From NCBI RefSeq assembly GCF_001306915.1, contig NZ_LJTC01000001.1:362902-426901 (forward strand): a DNA stretch of 64,000 nucleotides, given 5' to 3'. The DNA is from Pseudoalteromonas lipolytica (GTDB lineage: Bacteria > Pseudomonadota > Gammaproteobacteria > Enterobacterales > Alteromonadaceae). Of this stretch, positions 54,604-64,000 are shown in pieces (the stretch's first letter is position 1; each line of letters opens with the position of its first letter). The notes under the pieces are model-generated. The model was not told the origin of the DNA. It did not search any database and saw only the letters and a list, made by a program, of their open reading frames with translations. The translations under genes were made by a program, and so were the position numbers.

Positions 54604-56754
54604 TTAGAACGAGTAGCTGTAACCTAGTTGTAGGGTACGTGGTTTACCTGGTTGAATACCGCCGTTTGCACGGTTTGCAACGTAGGTTTTGTCAAACAGG
54701 TTGTCTACTGTTAGGTATACTTTTTGTTTGTCGTCGATTAGGTATTTAGCTGCTAAATCCCATACAACGCGGCTGTCGATTGCATTGCGACCTGAGTCTG
54801 TTAAGTCTGCGTGTGCATCAGACACATAACGCATTTGCGTATCGAATACGAAGCTTGAGAACTCAGCACCCATCGAAAGCGCTAATTGGTTTTCAGGCAC
54901 GTATGGCATTGCATCGCCTTTTTCTACGCTACCCCAAAGATCTGATTCAAACGCATTGTCGAACTCAGAATCAGTGTAAGTGTAAGTTAAGCGAACAGGG
55001 AATGAAGCTGCTTTAGTAGCGAATACTTTACCAGCGCTTAGCTCAAAACCAGACACAGATACTTCACCGTAGTTGTATTGGTCGCCAATATTGTCATCGC
55101 TACAACCAACAGCCGCAGTACAGTTACCGTGCATGTTTGTGTAGTCAGAGTTAAAGTAAATTACTTCACCTTGAATGCCAGCGTAATCGTAACGACCACC
55201 TAGCTCAATGTTAACACTCTCTTCTTCTTCTTGATCCGCATTACCTGGTGCCGCTGGAGCGTAACCTTTTTGAATACCAGCAAGAAGCGTTAGGTTGTCG
55301 CTTACTGTGTAAGTGGCACCTAGTGATGGTACTAAGATCTCAGTGTCGTTGCTGATATCTTTTGTTAAGCCATTTTCACGGTTTGGATCAGACTTAGCCC
55401 ATTCAACACGTTTGATTGTGATGTCTTCGTAGCGAAGACCTGCACTAATGACTAATGCATCAAGTGACCACTCATCTTGAATGAATAGGGTAGTTGCTTC
55501 AGCGCTATCTAAACGGTTGCTGTTTGAACCTGGAACGCCTTTTTCTGTAAGCGTCATTGATAGGTCTTGGTTAAGCGTGTACTTGTCTTCCCATTGGAAA
55601 CGATCCATTTCATCTTCGTGGTAACGTGCACCAACTGTGATGTAGTGGTTGCCCGCAGGGATATGGAATTCAGTTTGTAAGCCTTTCGCTTGGTAATCAC
55701 GGTTATTCGCTTTTACGCCGATACCTTCAATACCTTCGCTCGTTGGGTTTGCTTCAAACTCGCTGTATTGCTCAAGGTAGCTGCTGCTTACTTTGCTTGC
55801 TTTATACCAGTTACGGTGGAAGTCGTTTAGGTAAGCTGTAGCAAGTAGCTCGTAACCTTTACCAAAACGATATGCATAGTTGATTTGGTATGCATTGTGT
55901 TGTGTGTTCATTTCATCGTTTTGCGATGCTGCATAACGACGGTAAGGGTTTTCTTGGTAATCAGCGTCAGTAAGACCCATGTAAGTTTCGTCAGAGCGTT
56001 CGTCTGAGTACTTTAACTTCATTTCTAGGCTGTGTGCTTCGTTATCACCAAAGTCAAAACCAAACTTTAATAAGAAATCATTCTTTTCGAAGCCAGTGTT
56101 GTCGCTACCAACTGGTAAATCTTTAAAGCCATCAGCACCGTAAGTGAATACTTCTACAAGGCCCGCAGCATTGTTTTTCTTTTTACCGAAGTAAGCATGA
56201 CCTTTGTAGAAACCGTCGCTACCAAGTTCAGCATTAAGTAAACCTTTAGACCCTTCAGTTGGTAAGCTACGAGAAACTAAGTTTAAAACACCGCCTGTTG
56301 TACGTGGGCCATACTTAACAGACGCTGCACCTTTAAGTACTTCGATAGACTCCATACGACCCATAGTAGGGAAGTAGTAAGCAGAAGGCGCTGAGTAAGG
56401 TGCTGGTGCTACAAGTACACCATCTTCCATTACAGAGATTTTGTCGTTACGACCTGTACCCGTACCACGCATACCGATGTTAGGACGAAGGCCATAGCCG
56501 TCTTCTTCTTGTACATATACACCCGGTACAGCACTTAAAACACGTGAGATATCAGTATATTCAAACTTTTCTAGTTCTTGCTCATCAATAAAAGTAGCAG
56601 AGCCAGGAATATCGTTAATTGCAGATGCAGAGCCAATTACAGTGATTTGCTCGAAGTTTTTCTCTTCTTTAGTTACATCTTTTGCAAAAGCATTAGCGCT
56701 TAAAGATAAAGCGACCGCAGTCGAAAGCGTAGAAACAATAAACTTAGGTGTCAT
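54604..56754 (-). CDS. TonB-dependent outer-membrane receptor (FecA-like)
   Basis: 716 residues. A signal peptide (to ALSLSANAFA), a TonB box-like ITVIG after residue 36, a plug domain (RPNIGMRGTGTGRNDKISVM, IEVLKGAASVKYGPRTTGGV) and a 22-strand barrel ending LQLGYSYSF with terminal Phe. The plug strings resemble FecA and related ferric-siderophore receptors. A Fur-like box lies upstream. The ligand is probably an iron chelate, but this is inferred. Repeat mosaics flank it on both sides. Confidence 0.9.
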   Translation of the reverse strand: MTPKFIVSTLSTAVALSLSANAFAKDVTKEEKNFEQITVIGSASAINDIPGSATFIDEQELEKFEYTDISRVLSAVPGVYVQEEDGYGLRPNIGMRGTGTGRNDKISVMEDGVLVAPAPYSAPSAYYFPTMGRMESIEVLKGAASVKYGPRTTGGVLNLVSRSLPTEGSKGLLNAELGSDGFYKGHAYFGKKKNNAAGLVEVFTYGADGFKDLPVGSDNTGFEKNDFLLKFGFDFGDNEAHSLEMKLKYSDERSDETYMGLTDADYQENPYRRYAASQNDEMNTQHNAYQINYAYRFGKGYELLATAYLNDFHRNWYKASKVSSSYLEQYSEFEANPTSEGIEGIGVKANNRDYQAKGLQTEFHIPAGNHYITVGARYHEDEMDRFQWEDKYTLNQDLSMTLTEKGVPGSNSNRLDSAEATTLFIQDEWSLDALVISAGLRYEDITIKRVEWAKSDPNRENGLTKDISNDTEILVPSLGATYTVSDNLTLLAGIQKGYAPAAPGNADQEEEESVNIELGGRYDYAGIQGEVIYFNSDYTNMHGNCTAAVGCSDDNIGDQYNYGEVSVSGFELSAGKVFATKAASFPVRLTYTYTDSEFDNAFESDLWGSVEKGDAMPYVPENQLALSMGAEFSSFVFDTQMRYVSDAHADLTDSGRNAIDSRVVWDLAAKYLIDDKQKVYLTVDNLFDKTYVANRANGGIQPGKPRTLQLGYSYSF

Positions 56755-56811
56755 TGTGAGTCCTGTATATGTTTAGATATTTTTAACAGGCGCAATTAAA
56801 ACATGTAAAAA

Positions 56812-56830
56812 AATGCGAATCAATCCTATT
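56812..56830. promoter_or_regulatory. Putative Fur box upstream of the TonB receptor
   Basis: AATGCGAATCAATCCTATT matches AATGAGAATCATTCTCATT at 15 of 19 positions and lies 58 bp before the receptor start. It is weaker than the box at 1091. Confidence 0.6.
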
Positions 56831-56939
56831 TGTAATAAAATAGGTCTGAACTGTAAGTTCATGAATTCAAGGGGTTATAAGGAATACAGTAGTATTGTAT
56901 TACGATATTGGGTTTGGTTTGGTGTTAAGTAAAACTTAA

Positions 56940-57300
56940 TGAGTGCAGCTGTCAGCTCGTAGGTTGGTTAGAGCGGAGCGAAACCCAACTTTGGAGCAAT
57001 CAGCTTTCAGCCATCAGATTGAAAGTTAGCGAGTTAGAAAGAGTAAAGGGGAAAGTTTGCGAGATACGAGGAACGAGATGCGAGTTGTAGGAGGCGTTTT
57101 AACGCCGAATTCGTAGCAGCGGGTATACCCCGCGTAATTTACTGTTTTTCTCTGTGGTTCAATTTTTTTTGCACAAAGAGAAGATAATGAGCAACCCAAT
57201 AAAACCACCAAAAAGGGTATTTTTCCTCTAAAGCGGAGCGCCTCTTTTCCTCTTTGTGATTATTCATCAAATTACGCGATATAAAATCGCGGCTACAATC
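56940..57300. repeat. Repeat-rich region between the TonB receptor and LysR genes (copy 5)
   Basis: No gene. Modules: GCTCGTAGGTTGGTTAGAGC with CGAAACCCAAC (56955-56988), heptamer block (56996-57017), AAAGTTAGCGAG units (57022 onward), GTTGTAGGAGGCGTTTTAAC with CGTAGCAGCG and CCCCGCGTAATTTACTG (57084-57143), and CCTCTAAAGCGGAGC with CCTCTTTTCCTCTTTGTGA (57226-57260). The order matches 54067-54325, so both flanks of the receptor gene carry the same block. Confidence 0.85.
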
Positions 57301-57313
57301 TTACAACTCACAC

Positions 57314-58159
57314 CTACGTCAAACGTAGGGCGATGAATTCGGCGAGTTTGTCTACGGCGGTGCCGGGGTCGTCGGTGCGTTTAATTAAGCTAATACCGAT
57401 TTGACCAAGCTCGGGGAGGTCTTTGGTTTGTATTTGGTAGTTAAGCTCATTCGGTACGGTGCTTTTTGCGAGTACCGTAATGCCTAAGCCTTCTTTTAAC
57501 GCCGCAGTTAGGCCAGTTAAGTCGGCATTACTGTAGGCAATGCGGTATTTAATACCCGCACTTTGTAGCGCCTCGATTGCGCGGCGGCGATAAATACATC
57601 CCTCGGGGGCGGTTACAAGCGTTACCACATCGTTCTGTGCAAGGTTTAAATCGCCTACCCATACTAGTTGGTCTTGCATAAAAATAGGGAACTTGGCTGA
57701 TTCGAGCTCTTCGTTTAATGCCAATACTAAATCGAATTGATCTTGGCGCGAGACCGACAATAAATGCTTACTCAAACGAGAACGCACTTCGAGCGATACG
57801 TCAGGGTAGAGGGCCACGAAGTCACCAATGATCGACGGTAAAATACGTGCAGCAAATTCACTGGGGATCCCCAAACGCACTTTACCTGTCACGTTTTCGC
57901 TGGTGAACTGCTGTAAAATGGCATCGTTTTGTTGCAGCATTTGCTTAGCTAATGGCATGAGCAGTTCGCCATATTGATTAAGTACTTGGCGCTGGCCTTG
58001 CTTTTTAAACAGCTTATGGCCCAGCATGTCTTCAAGGCGCTTTATTTGTAAGCTCACAGCCGGTTGCGATAGCCCTAATAATTCACCCGCTTTGGCAAAC
58101 CCGCCAACTTCAACAACAGTGACTAAAGTACGTAAACTATCGGTAGAAATGTTTTTCAT
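57314..58159 (-). CDS. LysR-family transcriptional regulator
   Basis: 281 residues. The N-terminal HTH is SLRTLVTVVEVGGFAKAGEL followed by LGLSQPAVSLQIKRLEDML, and the effector domain starts GKVRLGIPSEFAARILP. The closest resemblance is to LrhA/HdfR-type regulators. It is divergent from the GcvT-like gene (124 bp between the starts), so it may control that gene and itself. The 3' end lies in repeat DNA. Confidence 0.9.
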   Translation of the reverse strand: MKNISTDSLRTLVTVVEVGGFAKAGELLGLSQPAVSLQIKRLEDMLGHKLFKKQGQRQVLNQYGELLMPLAKQMLQQNDAILQQFTSENVTGKVRLGIPSEFAARILPSIIGDFVALYPDVSLEVRSRLSKHLLSVSRQDQFDLVLALNEELESAKFPIFMQDQLVWVGDLNLAQNDVVTLVTAPEGCIYRRRAIEALQSAGIKYRIAYSNADLTGLTAALKEGLGITVLAKSTVPNELNYQIQTKDLPELGQIGISLIKRTDDPGTAVDKLAEFIALRLT

Positions 58160-58283
58160 TAAAAAATTCTATTTATAGGGCTATGTATATAAGCATTATT
58201 TATCAATTGATAAATAATTACAATTTGTTGTTGCCAGAACGGCGCAATATACTTCAAGCATTAATGATTGATAGGTGTCACAT

Positions 58284-58883
58284 ATGACTTTTACGCCAAT
58301 AATGTTTGCTCGCCACAGCCAAGCTGAGACCCCAGCAGACAACGTGCTACAAGCTAATAGCGATACTGCCATTATGGATTTTAGTGGCACTGAAGCAATC
58401 CCATTTTTAACGGCTATTTTAGGTCTTGATATTAATAAGCTAACCGCCTGCGGTTTAGGCTTACGTAGTTCATTAGACGATGACCTAACAAGCAGCTACG
58501 CTTATGCCCTGTATTACTTTAACGAAACTGCATTTCGTTTTGTATTAGGTAAAGATGCCAGCGTGCAATTACAGTCGCTTATTAATGAGCAACAACTACG
58601 TTACGACATTGATTACGTAATGCGTGACGATTTAAGTGCACTAACCCTAAGTGGTGAGCAAGCGTTTGATGCCTTGGTCGACAGCTTTAAGCTAACGCCG
58701 GGACTGCGTTTATCAGACATGCGCAGCTGCTATGGTGCACAAAGCGGTGAGGTATTTATTACCGCCATAGATAACCAAGCAACACAGCAATTTCAGCTGG
58801 TGGCGCGCCAAGCAGAGCTTGATAAATGGCAAACGCACTTACAGCAGCTCGGATTTGATTTAGCCTTAGCCAACGTTGCTTAA
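58284..58883 (+). CDS. Truncated GcvT-like protein (aminomethyltransferase/YgfZ superfamily)
   Basis: 199 residues from ATG 58284 (ATAGG about eight bases upstream). The central part parallels the GcvT encoded 180 bp away: FLTAILGLDINKL against [26 protein letters not shown] against [13 protein letters not shown], and SGEVFITAIDNQATQQFQLV against [20 protein letters not shown]. It lacks the N-terminal 40 or so residues with the FDVSHM motif and the whole C-terminal barrel. The frame is intact and has its own terminator, so it seems a functional, diverged paralogue, not debris. Confidence 0.65.
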   Translation: MTFTPIMFARHSQAETPADNVLQANSDTAIMDFSGTEAIPFLTAILGLDINKLTACGLGLRSSLDDDLTSSYAYALYYFNETAFRFVLGKDASVQLQSLINEQQLRYDIDYVMRDDLSALTLSGEQAFDALVDSFKLTPGLRLSDMRSCYGAQSGEVFITAIDNQATQQFQLVARQAELDKWQTHLQQLGFDLALANVA

Positions 58884-58897
58884 AACATAAAATTTTT

Positions 58898-58933
58898 AAA
58901 ACAGCTACGCACTTGGGTGTTTAGCTGTTTTTT
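58898..58933 (+). terminator. Terminator after the GcvT-like gene
   Basis: Stem AAAACAGCTA/TAGCTGTTTT with a 14-base loop and further T residues. Confidence 0.82.
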
Positions 58934-58956
58934 AGTTACAAAATCGCAATTTGGGT

Positions 58957-58983
58957 GTGACAACTGTGCAACTAATGTATAAT
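58957..58983 (+). promoter_or_regulatory. Probable promoter of gcvTHP
   Basis: A perfect TATAAT (58978-58983) has GTGACA 15 bp upstream and lies 80 bp before gcvT. The spacing is short, so an activator may help. No glycine riboswitch was recognised in the leader. Confidence 0.5.
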
Positions 58984-59063
58984 CGCCGCCCATGTTATTC
59001 CCCCTCATTAAATTGAGGCCACGCCCCACAACTTGTGGGTTAATTTAAAAGTGAAGGAATATT

Positions 59064-60146
59064 ATGACTTCTAAAACAGTTTTACATGCTAAGCACCTTG
59101 AAGCTGGCGCAAAAATGGTTGATTTCCACGGCTGGGAAATGCCAATCAACTACGGCTCACAAATCGAAGAGCATAATGCGGTTCGCACAGATGCAGGTAT
59201 GTTTGACGTATCTCACATGACAATTGTTGATGTTCAAGGCGAGCAAGCACAAGCGTTCTTACGTAAGCTAGTTGCAAACGACGTTGCTAAGTTAACTGTA
59301 CCGGGTAAAGCACTTTACACAGGTATGCTTAACGAAGAAGGCGGCGTAATCGACGACCTAATCATCTACTTCTTCTCAGAAACGAACTACCGTTTAGTAG
59401 TTAACTCAGCAACACGTGAAAAAGATTTAGCGCATTTAGCTAAAGTTTCGGCTGATTTCGCCGTAACGGTTACTGAGCGTCCTGAGTTTGCAATGATTGC
59501 CGTTCAAGGCCCTAACGCACGTGCTAAAACAGCAACAGTACTTAACGCAGAGCAACAAGCTGCTGTTGAAGGTATGAAGCCTTTCTTTGGTGTGCAAGCA
59601 GGTGATTTATTTATTGCGACAACAGGCTATACTGGCGAAGATGGTTATGAAATCGTAGTACCTAACGATCAAGCTGCTGATTTATGGCAACAACTTCTAG
59701 ACGCAGGCGTAGCGCCAGCGGGTCTAGGTGCGCGTGATACGTTACGTCTTGAAGCGGGTATGAACCTTTACGGCCTAGATATGGACGAAAGTGTTTCTCC
59801 ACTTGCTGCAAACATGGCGTGGACAATCGCATGGGAGCCAGAAGATCGTAAGTTTATCGGTCGTGAAGTATTAGAGCAGCAACGCGCTGACAAGAGCACA
59901 GACAAACTAGTTGGTTTAGTGCTTGAAGAAAAAGGCGTATTGCGTAGCGGTTTAAAAGTCATCGTTGAAGGTGGTGAAGGGGTGATTACCTCTGGTACAT
60001 TCTCACCAACCCTTGGTCACAGTGTTGCGCTAGCACGCGTTCCGCGTTCAACTGGCGAAACAGCCCAAGTAGAGATGCGTAAAAAACTGGTTAACGTTAA
60101 GGTTGTTAAACCTTGCTTTGTACGTAACGGCAAATCAGTTATCTAA
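59064..60146 (+). CDS. gcvT: Glycine cleavage system T protein (aminomethyltransferase)
   Basis: Transfers the methylene of glycine from lipoyl-H protein to tetrahydrofolate. 360 residues. The N-terminal [32 protein letters not shown], and later [13 protein letters not shown] and [18 protein letters not shown] are family motifs. First gene of gcvT-gcvH-gcvP; GTGAAGGAAT precedes the ATG. Confidence 0.97.
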   Translation: MTSKTVLHAKHLEAGAKMVDFHGWEMPINYGSQIEEHNAVRTDAGMFDVSHMTIVDVQGEQAQAFLRKLVANDVAKLTVPGKALYTGMLNEEGGVIDDLIIYFFSETNYRLVVNSATREKDLAHLAKVSADFAVTVTERPEFAMIAVQGPNARAKTATVLNAEQQAAVEGMKPFFGVQAGDLFIATTGYTGEDGYEIVVPNDQAADLWQQLLDAGVAPAGLGARDTLRLEAGMNLYGLDMDESVSPLAANMAWTIAWEPEDRKFIGREVLEQQRADKSTDKLVGLVLEEKGVLRSGLKVIVEGGEGVITSGTFSPTLGHSVALARVPRSTGETAQVEMRKKLVNVKVVKPCFVRNGKSVI

Positions 60147-60197
60147 ACTATAAAAAATTTGGTGTTATCACCCAATATAAACCAAAGGAACAAAAAG

Positions 60198-60587
60198 ATG
60201 AGCAATATCCCAAGCGAATTAAAATATGCTACTTCACACGAGTGGGTTCGCGACGAAGGTGACGGTACGTTTACTGTAGGTATCACTGAGCACGCACAAG
60301 AACTTCTTGGCGACATGGTATTCGTTGAATTACCAGAAGTTGGTGATGAAGTTGACGCGGGTGAAGACTGCGCAGTAGCTGAGTCTGTAAAAGCAGCATC
60401 AGACATCTACGCACCAATCGGCGGTGAAATCGTTGCAATCAACGAAGAGCTTGAAGATTCGCCTGAAACAGTAAATAACGACCCGTACACTGACGGTTGG
60501 TTATTCCGTATCAAAGCATCTGACACATCAGAGCTTGATAACCTGTTAGACGCTGAAGGCTACGCTAACACAATCGACGAAGACTAA
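60198..60587 (+). CDS. gcvH: Glycine cleavage system H protein
   Basis: Lipoyl carrier of the complex. 129 residues. The lipoylated Lys is in [15 protein letters not shown]. The start [17 protein letters not shown] is typical. ATG 60198 (AAAGGAA ten bases before) is chosen over the longer frame from 60159. It lies 51 bp after gcvT. Confidence 0.97.
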   Translation: MSNIPSELKYATSHEWVRDEGDGTFTVGITEHAQELLGDMVFVELPEVGDEVDAGEDCAVAESVKAASDIYAPIGGEIVAINEELEDSPETVNNDPYTDGWLFRIKASDTSELDNLLDAEGYANTIDED

Positions 60588-60606
60588 TTAATTAGTCACG
60601 CCGACT

Positions 60607-60632
60607 AAAAGCCCCTCATAAGTGGGGCTTTT
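60607..60632 (+). terminator. Terminator-like hairpin between gcvH and gcvP
   Basis: Stem AAAAGCCCC/GGGGCTTTT with an eight-base loop. The U-tract is formed by the 3' side itself (TTTTATG). It may reduce transcription from gcvH into gcvP. Confidence 0.75.
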
Positions 60633-60690
60633 ATGATTTTATAGCTTACTTTTCCATACGCTGTAAGTTACTGAATCAACCTGTTTTTAA

Positions 60691-60730
60691 GTTATTGCCA
60701 GTTACCCATTGGCAGTAACCACTTTTTTTT
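60691..60730 (+). terminator. Second terminator-like hairpin just before gcvP
   Basis: GTTATTGCCA/TGGCAGTAAC (one G-U pair) surrounds GTTACCCAT and is followed by CACTTTTTTTT. It ends 21 bp before the gcvP ATG, close to the ribosome-binding site (TAGGA). Confidence 0.7.
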
Positions 60731-60751
60731 GGATCATAGGAATCTGGACAA

Positions 60752-63643
60752 ATGTCAAACGCCAAATCTCTTGAACAATTAGAGCAAAAGCAAGATTTTA
60801 TTCGCCGTCACATTGGGCCAAGCCCAGCGCAAGTAAGCGACATGCTAAGCGCTCTTGGAGTATCGAGTGTTGAAGAGCTGATCGGTCAAACGGTACCTGC
60901 AAGCATTCGCTTAGAGCAAGGTTTATCAATTGGCGAAAGCCGCACTGAAGTTGAAACACTAAGCTACTTAAAATCAGTAGCAAGCAAAAATAAAGTGTTC
61001 AAATCATACATCGGTCAAGGCTACCACCCAACTCACGTACCACACGTAATTTTACGTAACGTACTTGAGAACCCAGGCTGGTACACTGCGTATACACCAT
61101 ACCAACCAGAGATTGCACAAGGTCGTTTAGAATCATTATTAAACTTCCAGACTATGACCCTAGACCTAACTGGTCTTGATTTAGCAAGCGCGTCATTACT
61201 TGACGAGTCAACGGCTGCTGCAGAAGCAATGGGTCTTGCAAAGCGTGTTGCTAAAGCTAAAAAAGCTAACATCTTCTTCATTGCTGATGACGTACATACA
61301 CAAACTATCGACGTTGTTGCTACACGTGCAGACCAGTTTGGTTTTGAAGTGGTAGTTGGTCCTGCAAGCGAAGCGGCTAATCATGAGATTTTTGGTGCAT
61401 TATTCCAATACCCATCAACAACCGGTGAAATCACTGACGTAACTGACCTAATCGCACAAGTACAAGACAAAAAAGCGATTGCCTGTGTTGCTGCAGACAT
61501 CATGAGCTTATTAATGCTTAAAGCGCCAGGTAAATTAGGTGCAGACGTAGTACTTGGTTCAGCACAGCGTTTTGGTGTACCTATGGGTTACGGTGGTCCA
61601 CACGCTGCATTCTTTGCAACACGCGACAAGTACAAGCGTTCACTACCAGGTCGTATTATTGGTGTTTCTAAAGACCGTTTAGGTAACGACGCACTACGTA
61701 TGGCAATGCAAACTCGTGAACAACACATTCGTCGTGAAAAAGCCAACTCAAACATCTGTACAGCGCAAGTATTACTAGCGAACATGGCAGCGTTCTACGC
61801 GGTTTACCACGGTCCACAGGGCCTTAAAACTATCGCTGAGCGTATCCACCGTTTTGCAGATATCTTAGCGGCAGGTTTAAAAGCGAAAGGCGTAAACCTT
61901 AAGCACGACACTTGGTTCGATACACTGACGGTTGTTGCAGATAACAAAGACGAAATCGTTGCACGTGCAGTAGAGCACGGCGTTAACTTTGCATCTAACC
62001 GCGCAGGTGAATATTCAATTTCTGTATCAGAAACAACAACCCGTGCAGACGTAGCTGAGCTATTCGACATCATCTTAGGTGAAGATCACGGCCTAAGCGT
62101 TGATGCACTTGCAAACGAAATCGAAGTAAATGGCAGCAACTCAATTCCTGCAAGCCTAGTACGCGATGACGAAATTTTAACGCACCCTAACTTCAACTCG
62201 TACCACAGCGAGACTGAAATGTTGCGTTACATCAAGCGCCTAGAGAACAAAGACTTAGCGCTTAACCACTCTATGATCTCATTAGGTTCATGTACAATGA
62301 AACTTAATGCGACAGCTGAGATGATCCCAATCACTTGGCCTGAGTTTGCAAATTTACACCCATTCTGCCCACTTGATCAGGCAGCGGGTTACCAAATCAT
62401 GATGACAGAGTTACATGATTGGTTAGTAAACATCACAGGTTACGATGCAGTTTCACTACAACCTAACTCAGGTGCACAAGGTGAATACGCAGGCTTAATC
62501 GCGATTCGTAAATACCACGAGTCACGCGGTGAAGGTCACCGTAACGTATGTTTGATCCCAAGTTCAGCGCACGGTACAAACCCAGCGTCTGCACAAATGG
62601 CAAGCATGAAAATCGTGGTTGTTGACTGTGATAAAAACGGTAACGTTGATATGGCAGACCTTAAAGCGAAAGCCGAAGAGGTATCTGAAAACCTATCTTG
62701 TATCATGATCACTTACCCATCTACACACGGTGTTTACGAAGAAACAATTCGTGAAATCTGTGACATCGTGCACCAGCACGGCGGTCAAGTGTACATGGAC
62801 GGCGCAAATATGAACGCGCAAGTAGGTGTTACAAGCCCAGGTTCAATCGGTTCTGACGTATCGCACCTTAACCTACACAAAACATTCTGTATTCCACACG
62901 GTGGTGGTGGTCCAGGTGTTGGCCCTATCGGTGTTAAATCTCACCTAGCGCCATTTATGCCTAACCACAGCGTAATTAATGTTGCTGGCACAAACATCGG
63001 TAACGGTGCGGTTTCTGCTGCTCCTTACGGCTCAGCAGCTATTTTACCAATCTCGTGGGCATACATTGCTATGATGGGCTCTGAAGGCTTAAAACAAGCA
63101 ACAGAAATGGCTATCGTGAACGCTAACTACTTATCTGAGAAGCTAAGCGAGCACTACCCAATTTTATACCGTGGCCGTAACAACCGCGTTGCGCACGAGT
63201 GTATTGTTGACCTACGCCCAATCAAAGAGCAAACAGGCGTAACAGAAATGGACGTAGCTAAACGTCTACAAGACTACGGCTTCCATTCACCAACTATGTC
63301 ATTCCCAGTTGCTGGCACACTAATGATTGAGCCAACTGAGTCTGAGTCTAAAGTTGAGATCGACCGTTTCATCGAAGCAATGGTGTCAATCAAGTCAGAA
63401 ATCGACCGTATCGCATCTGGCGAATGGTCAATTGAAAACAACCCGCTAGTGTTTGCACCGCACACACAAGCAGACGTACTAGGCAATGAGTGGGATCGTG
63501 CATACGACCGTTTCTACGCTGCATTCCCAGTACCAAGCGTAGCAAAAGACAAATTCTGGCCTACAGTAACCCGTATCGATGACGTATACGGCGACCGTAA
63601 CCTAGTTTGTTCATGCCCAGCGGTTGAGACATACCGTGACTAA
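60752..63643 (+). CDS. gcvP: Glycine dehydrogenase (decarboxylating), P protein
   Basis: PLP enzyme that decarboxylates glycine. 963 residues as a single fused chain. The N-terminal half starts [17 protein letters not shown], and the C-terminal half contains [17 protein letters not shown] and the PLP Lys in [16 protein letters not shown]. The tail [17 protein letters not shown] is conserved. It follows gcvH by 164 bp with two hairpins between, so it may be separately tuned. Confidence 0.97.
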   Translation: MSNAKSLEQLEQKQDFIRRHIGPSPAQVSDMLSALGVSSVEELIGQTVPASIRLEQGLSIGESRTEVETLSYLKSVASKNKVFKSYIGQGYHPTHVPHVILRNVLENPGWYTAYTPYQPEIAQGRLESLLNFQTMTLDLTGLDLASASLLDESTAAAEAMGLAKRVAKAKKANIFFIADDVHTQTIDVVATRADQFGFEVVVGPASEAANHEIFGALFQYPSTTGEITDVTDLIAQVQDKKAIACVAADIMSLLMLKAPGKLGADVVLGSAQRFGVPMGYGGPHAAFFATRDKYKRSLPGRIIGVSKDRLGNDALRMAMQTREQHIRREKANSNICTAQVLLANMAAFYAVYHGPQGLKTIAERIHRFADILAAGLKAKGVNLKHDTWFDTLTVVADNKDEIVARAVEHGVNFASNRAGEYSISVSETTTRADVAELFDIILGEDHGLSVDALANEIEVNGSNSIPASLVRDDEILTHPNFNSYHSETEMLRYIKRLENKDLALNHSMISLGSCTMKLNATAEMIPITWPEFANLHPFCPLDQAAGYQIMMTELHDWLVNITGYDAVSLQPNSGAQGEYAGLIAIRKYHESRGEGHRNVCLIPSSAHGTNPASAQMASMKIVVVDCDKNGNVDMADLKAKAEEVSENLSCIMITYPSTHGVYEETIREICDIVHQHGGQVYMDGANMNAQVGVTSPGSIGSDVSHLNLHKTFCIPHGGGGPGVGPIGVKSHLAPFMPNHSVINVAGTNIGNGAVSAAPYGSAAILPISWAYIAMMGSEGLKQATEMAIVNANYLSEKLSEHYPILYRGRNNRVAHECIVDLRPIKEQTGVTEMDVAKRLQDYGFHSPTMSFPVAGTLMIEPTESESKVEIDRFIEAMVSIKSEIDRIASGEWSIENNPLVFAPHTQADVLGNEWDRAYDRFYAAFPVPSVAKDKFWPTVTRIDDVYGDRNLVCSCPAVETYRD

Positions 63644-63665
63644 GGTTTGATTAAATTCAAATGCC

Positions 63666-63698
63666 AAAAAGCCGTTGCAGCAATGCAACGGCTTTTTT
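63666..63698 (+). terminator. Terminator of gcvP
   Basis: Stem AAAAAGCCGTTGCA/TGCAACGGCTTTTT with loop GCAA and a U-tract. Confidence 0.93.
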
Positions 63699-63709
63699 GT
63701 GTTTTGGAG

Positions 63710-64000
63710 AAAGTTAGCGAGGGGAAAGTTAGCGAGGGGAAAGTTAGCGAGGGGAAAGTTAGCGAGGGGAAAGTTAGCGAGGGGAAAGTTAGCAAGAGTA
63801 AAGTTAGCAAGAGTAAAGTTAGCAAGAGTAAAGTTAGCAAGAGTAAAGTTAGCAAGAGTAAAGTTAGCAAGAGTAAAGTTAGCAAGAGTAAAGTTAGCAA
63901 GAGTAAAGTTAGCAAGAGTAAAGTTAGCAAGAGTAAAGTTAGCAAGAGTAAAGTTAGCAAGAGTAAAGTTAGCAAGAGTAAAGTTAGCAAGAGTAAAGTT
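63710..64000. repeat. 15-bp minisatellite, 19 or more copies, continuing past the window
   Basis: Five units of AAAGTTAGCGAGGGG (63710-63784) are followed by at least fourteen units of AAAGTTAGCAAGAGT (63785-64000), with no visible errors inside each block. The two unit types differ at three positions. Single and double copies of the same unit lie in the intergenic mosaics near 9.2, 40.5, 47.0, 54.1 and 57.0 kb. It begins 11 bp after the gcvP terminator. There are no spacers, so it is not a CRISPR. Confidence 0.98.

Noticed and set aside
57026..57211. Small - strand gene after the TonB receptor region
   Set aside because: It lies wholly in dispersed repeat modules, has no ribosome-binding site, and the similar block at 54.1-54.3 kb does not keep the frame.
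58934..59063. Possible glycine riboswitch upstream of gcvT
   Set aside because: The leader after the TATAAT box is only about 75 nt and shows none of the conserved glycine aptamer blocks or a tandem arrangement.
63640..63990. Leucine/threonine repeat protein on the - strand
   Set aside because: The frame is only the 15-bp minisatellite read in one of its open phases; it has no ribosome-binding site and overlaps the gcvP terminator.
63710..64000. CRISPR array
   Set aside because: The 15-bp units are directly adjacent with no spacers, and no cas gene is nearby.

Overview
The window looks like a chromosomal segment of a marine gammaproteobacterium of the order Alteromonadales, most probably Pseudoalteromonas. 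The evidence is gene content and order (recX-alaS-lysC-csrA, mepM/tyrS, mutY-yggX, ygfB-pepP-ubiH-ubiI, gcvTHP), a Na+-pumping oxaloacetate decarboxylase, ArcB and ArcA side by side, and moderate GC. The genus is inferred from protein resemblance, not from a search.

Layout. 1-9.1 kb: a truncated TonB-type protein behind a perfect Fur box, then ribA, a membrane protein, recX-alaS-lysC-csrA, a YcxB-like protein and an exported metallophosphoesterase-like protein. 9.1-20.3 kb: small envelope and stress proteins, oadGAB behind two TGGT-N3-ACCA operators, mepM and tyrS (divergent), cobD/cbiB, mtnN, a DUF2726 protein and folE2. 20.5-32.1 kb: signalling (arcB and arcA convergent, a YfiR-like protein with a histidine kinase, a BarA-like hybrid kinase) and nucleic-acid genes (rsmC, trmB, mutY, yggX).

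32.3-40.4 kb: a tRNA-Phe/tRNA-Thr array with two chimeric tRNA-Phe-like fragments. A ~7.1-kb integrated island sits in the last tRNA-Phe, bounded by a 47-bp duplication of the tRNA 3' end. It carries two different tyrosine recombinases, a DUF4224 protein, a two-HTH protein, an acetyltransferase-like protein with a small basic partner, an uncharacterised membrane protein, a perfect 20-bp palindrome, and a ~220-bp element with inverted ends. Integration appears to have moved the tRNA operon terminator 7 kb away.

40.4-64 kb: an RND efflux operon flanked by ~127-bp direct repeats and preceded by a heptamer tandem array; 6S RNA; the ygfB-pepP-ubiH-ubiI operon; a sugar MFS transporter behind a LacI-type operator; a Fur-linked TonB receptor; a LysR regulator divergent from a truncated GcvT-like paralogue; and the glycine cleavage operon gcvT-gcvH-gcvP with two terminator-like hairpins before gcvP.

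The most unusual global signal is a set of modular, partly hairpin-forming intergenic repeats. Two of the modules (heptamer AGCTATC and 15-mer AAAGTTAGCGAGGGG) also occur expanded into long perfect or near-perfect tandem arrays.
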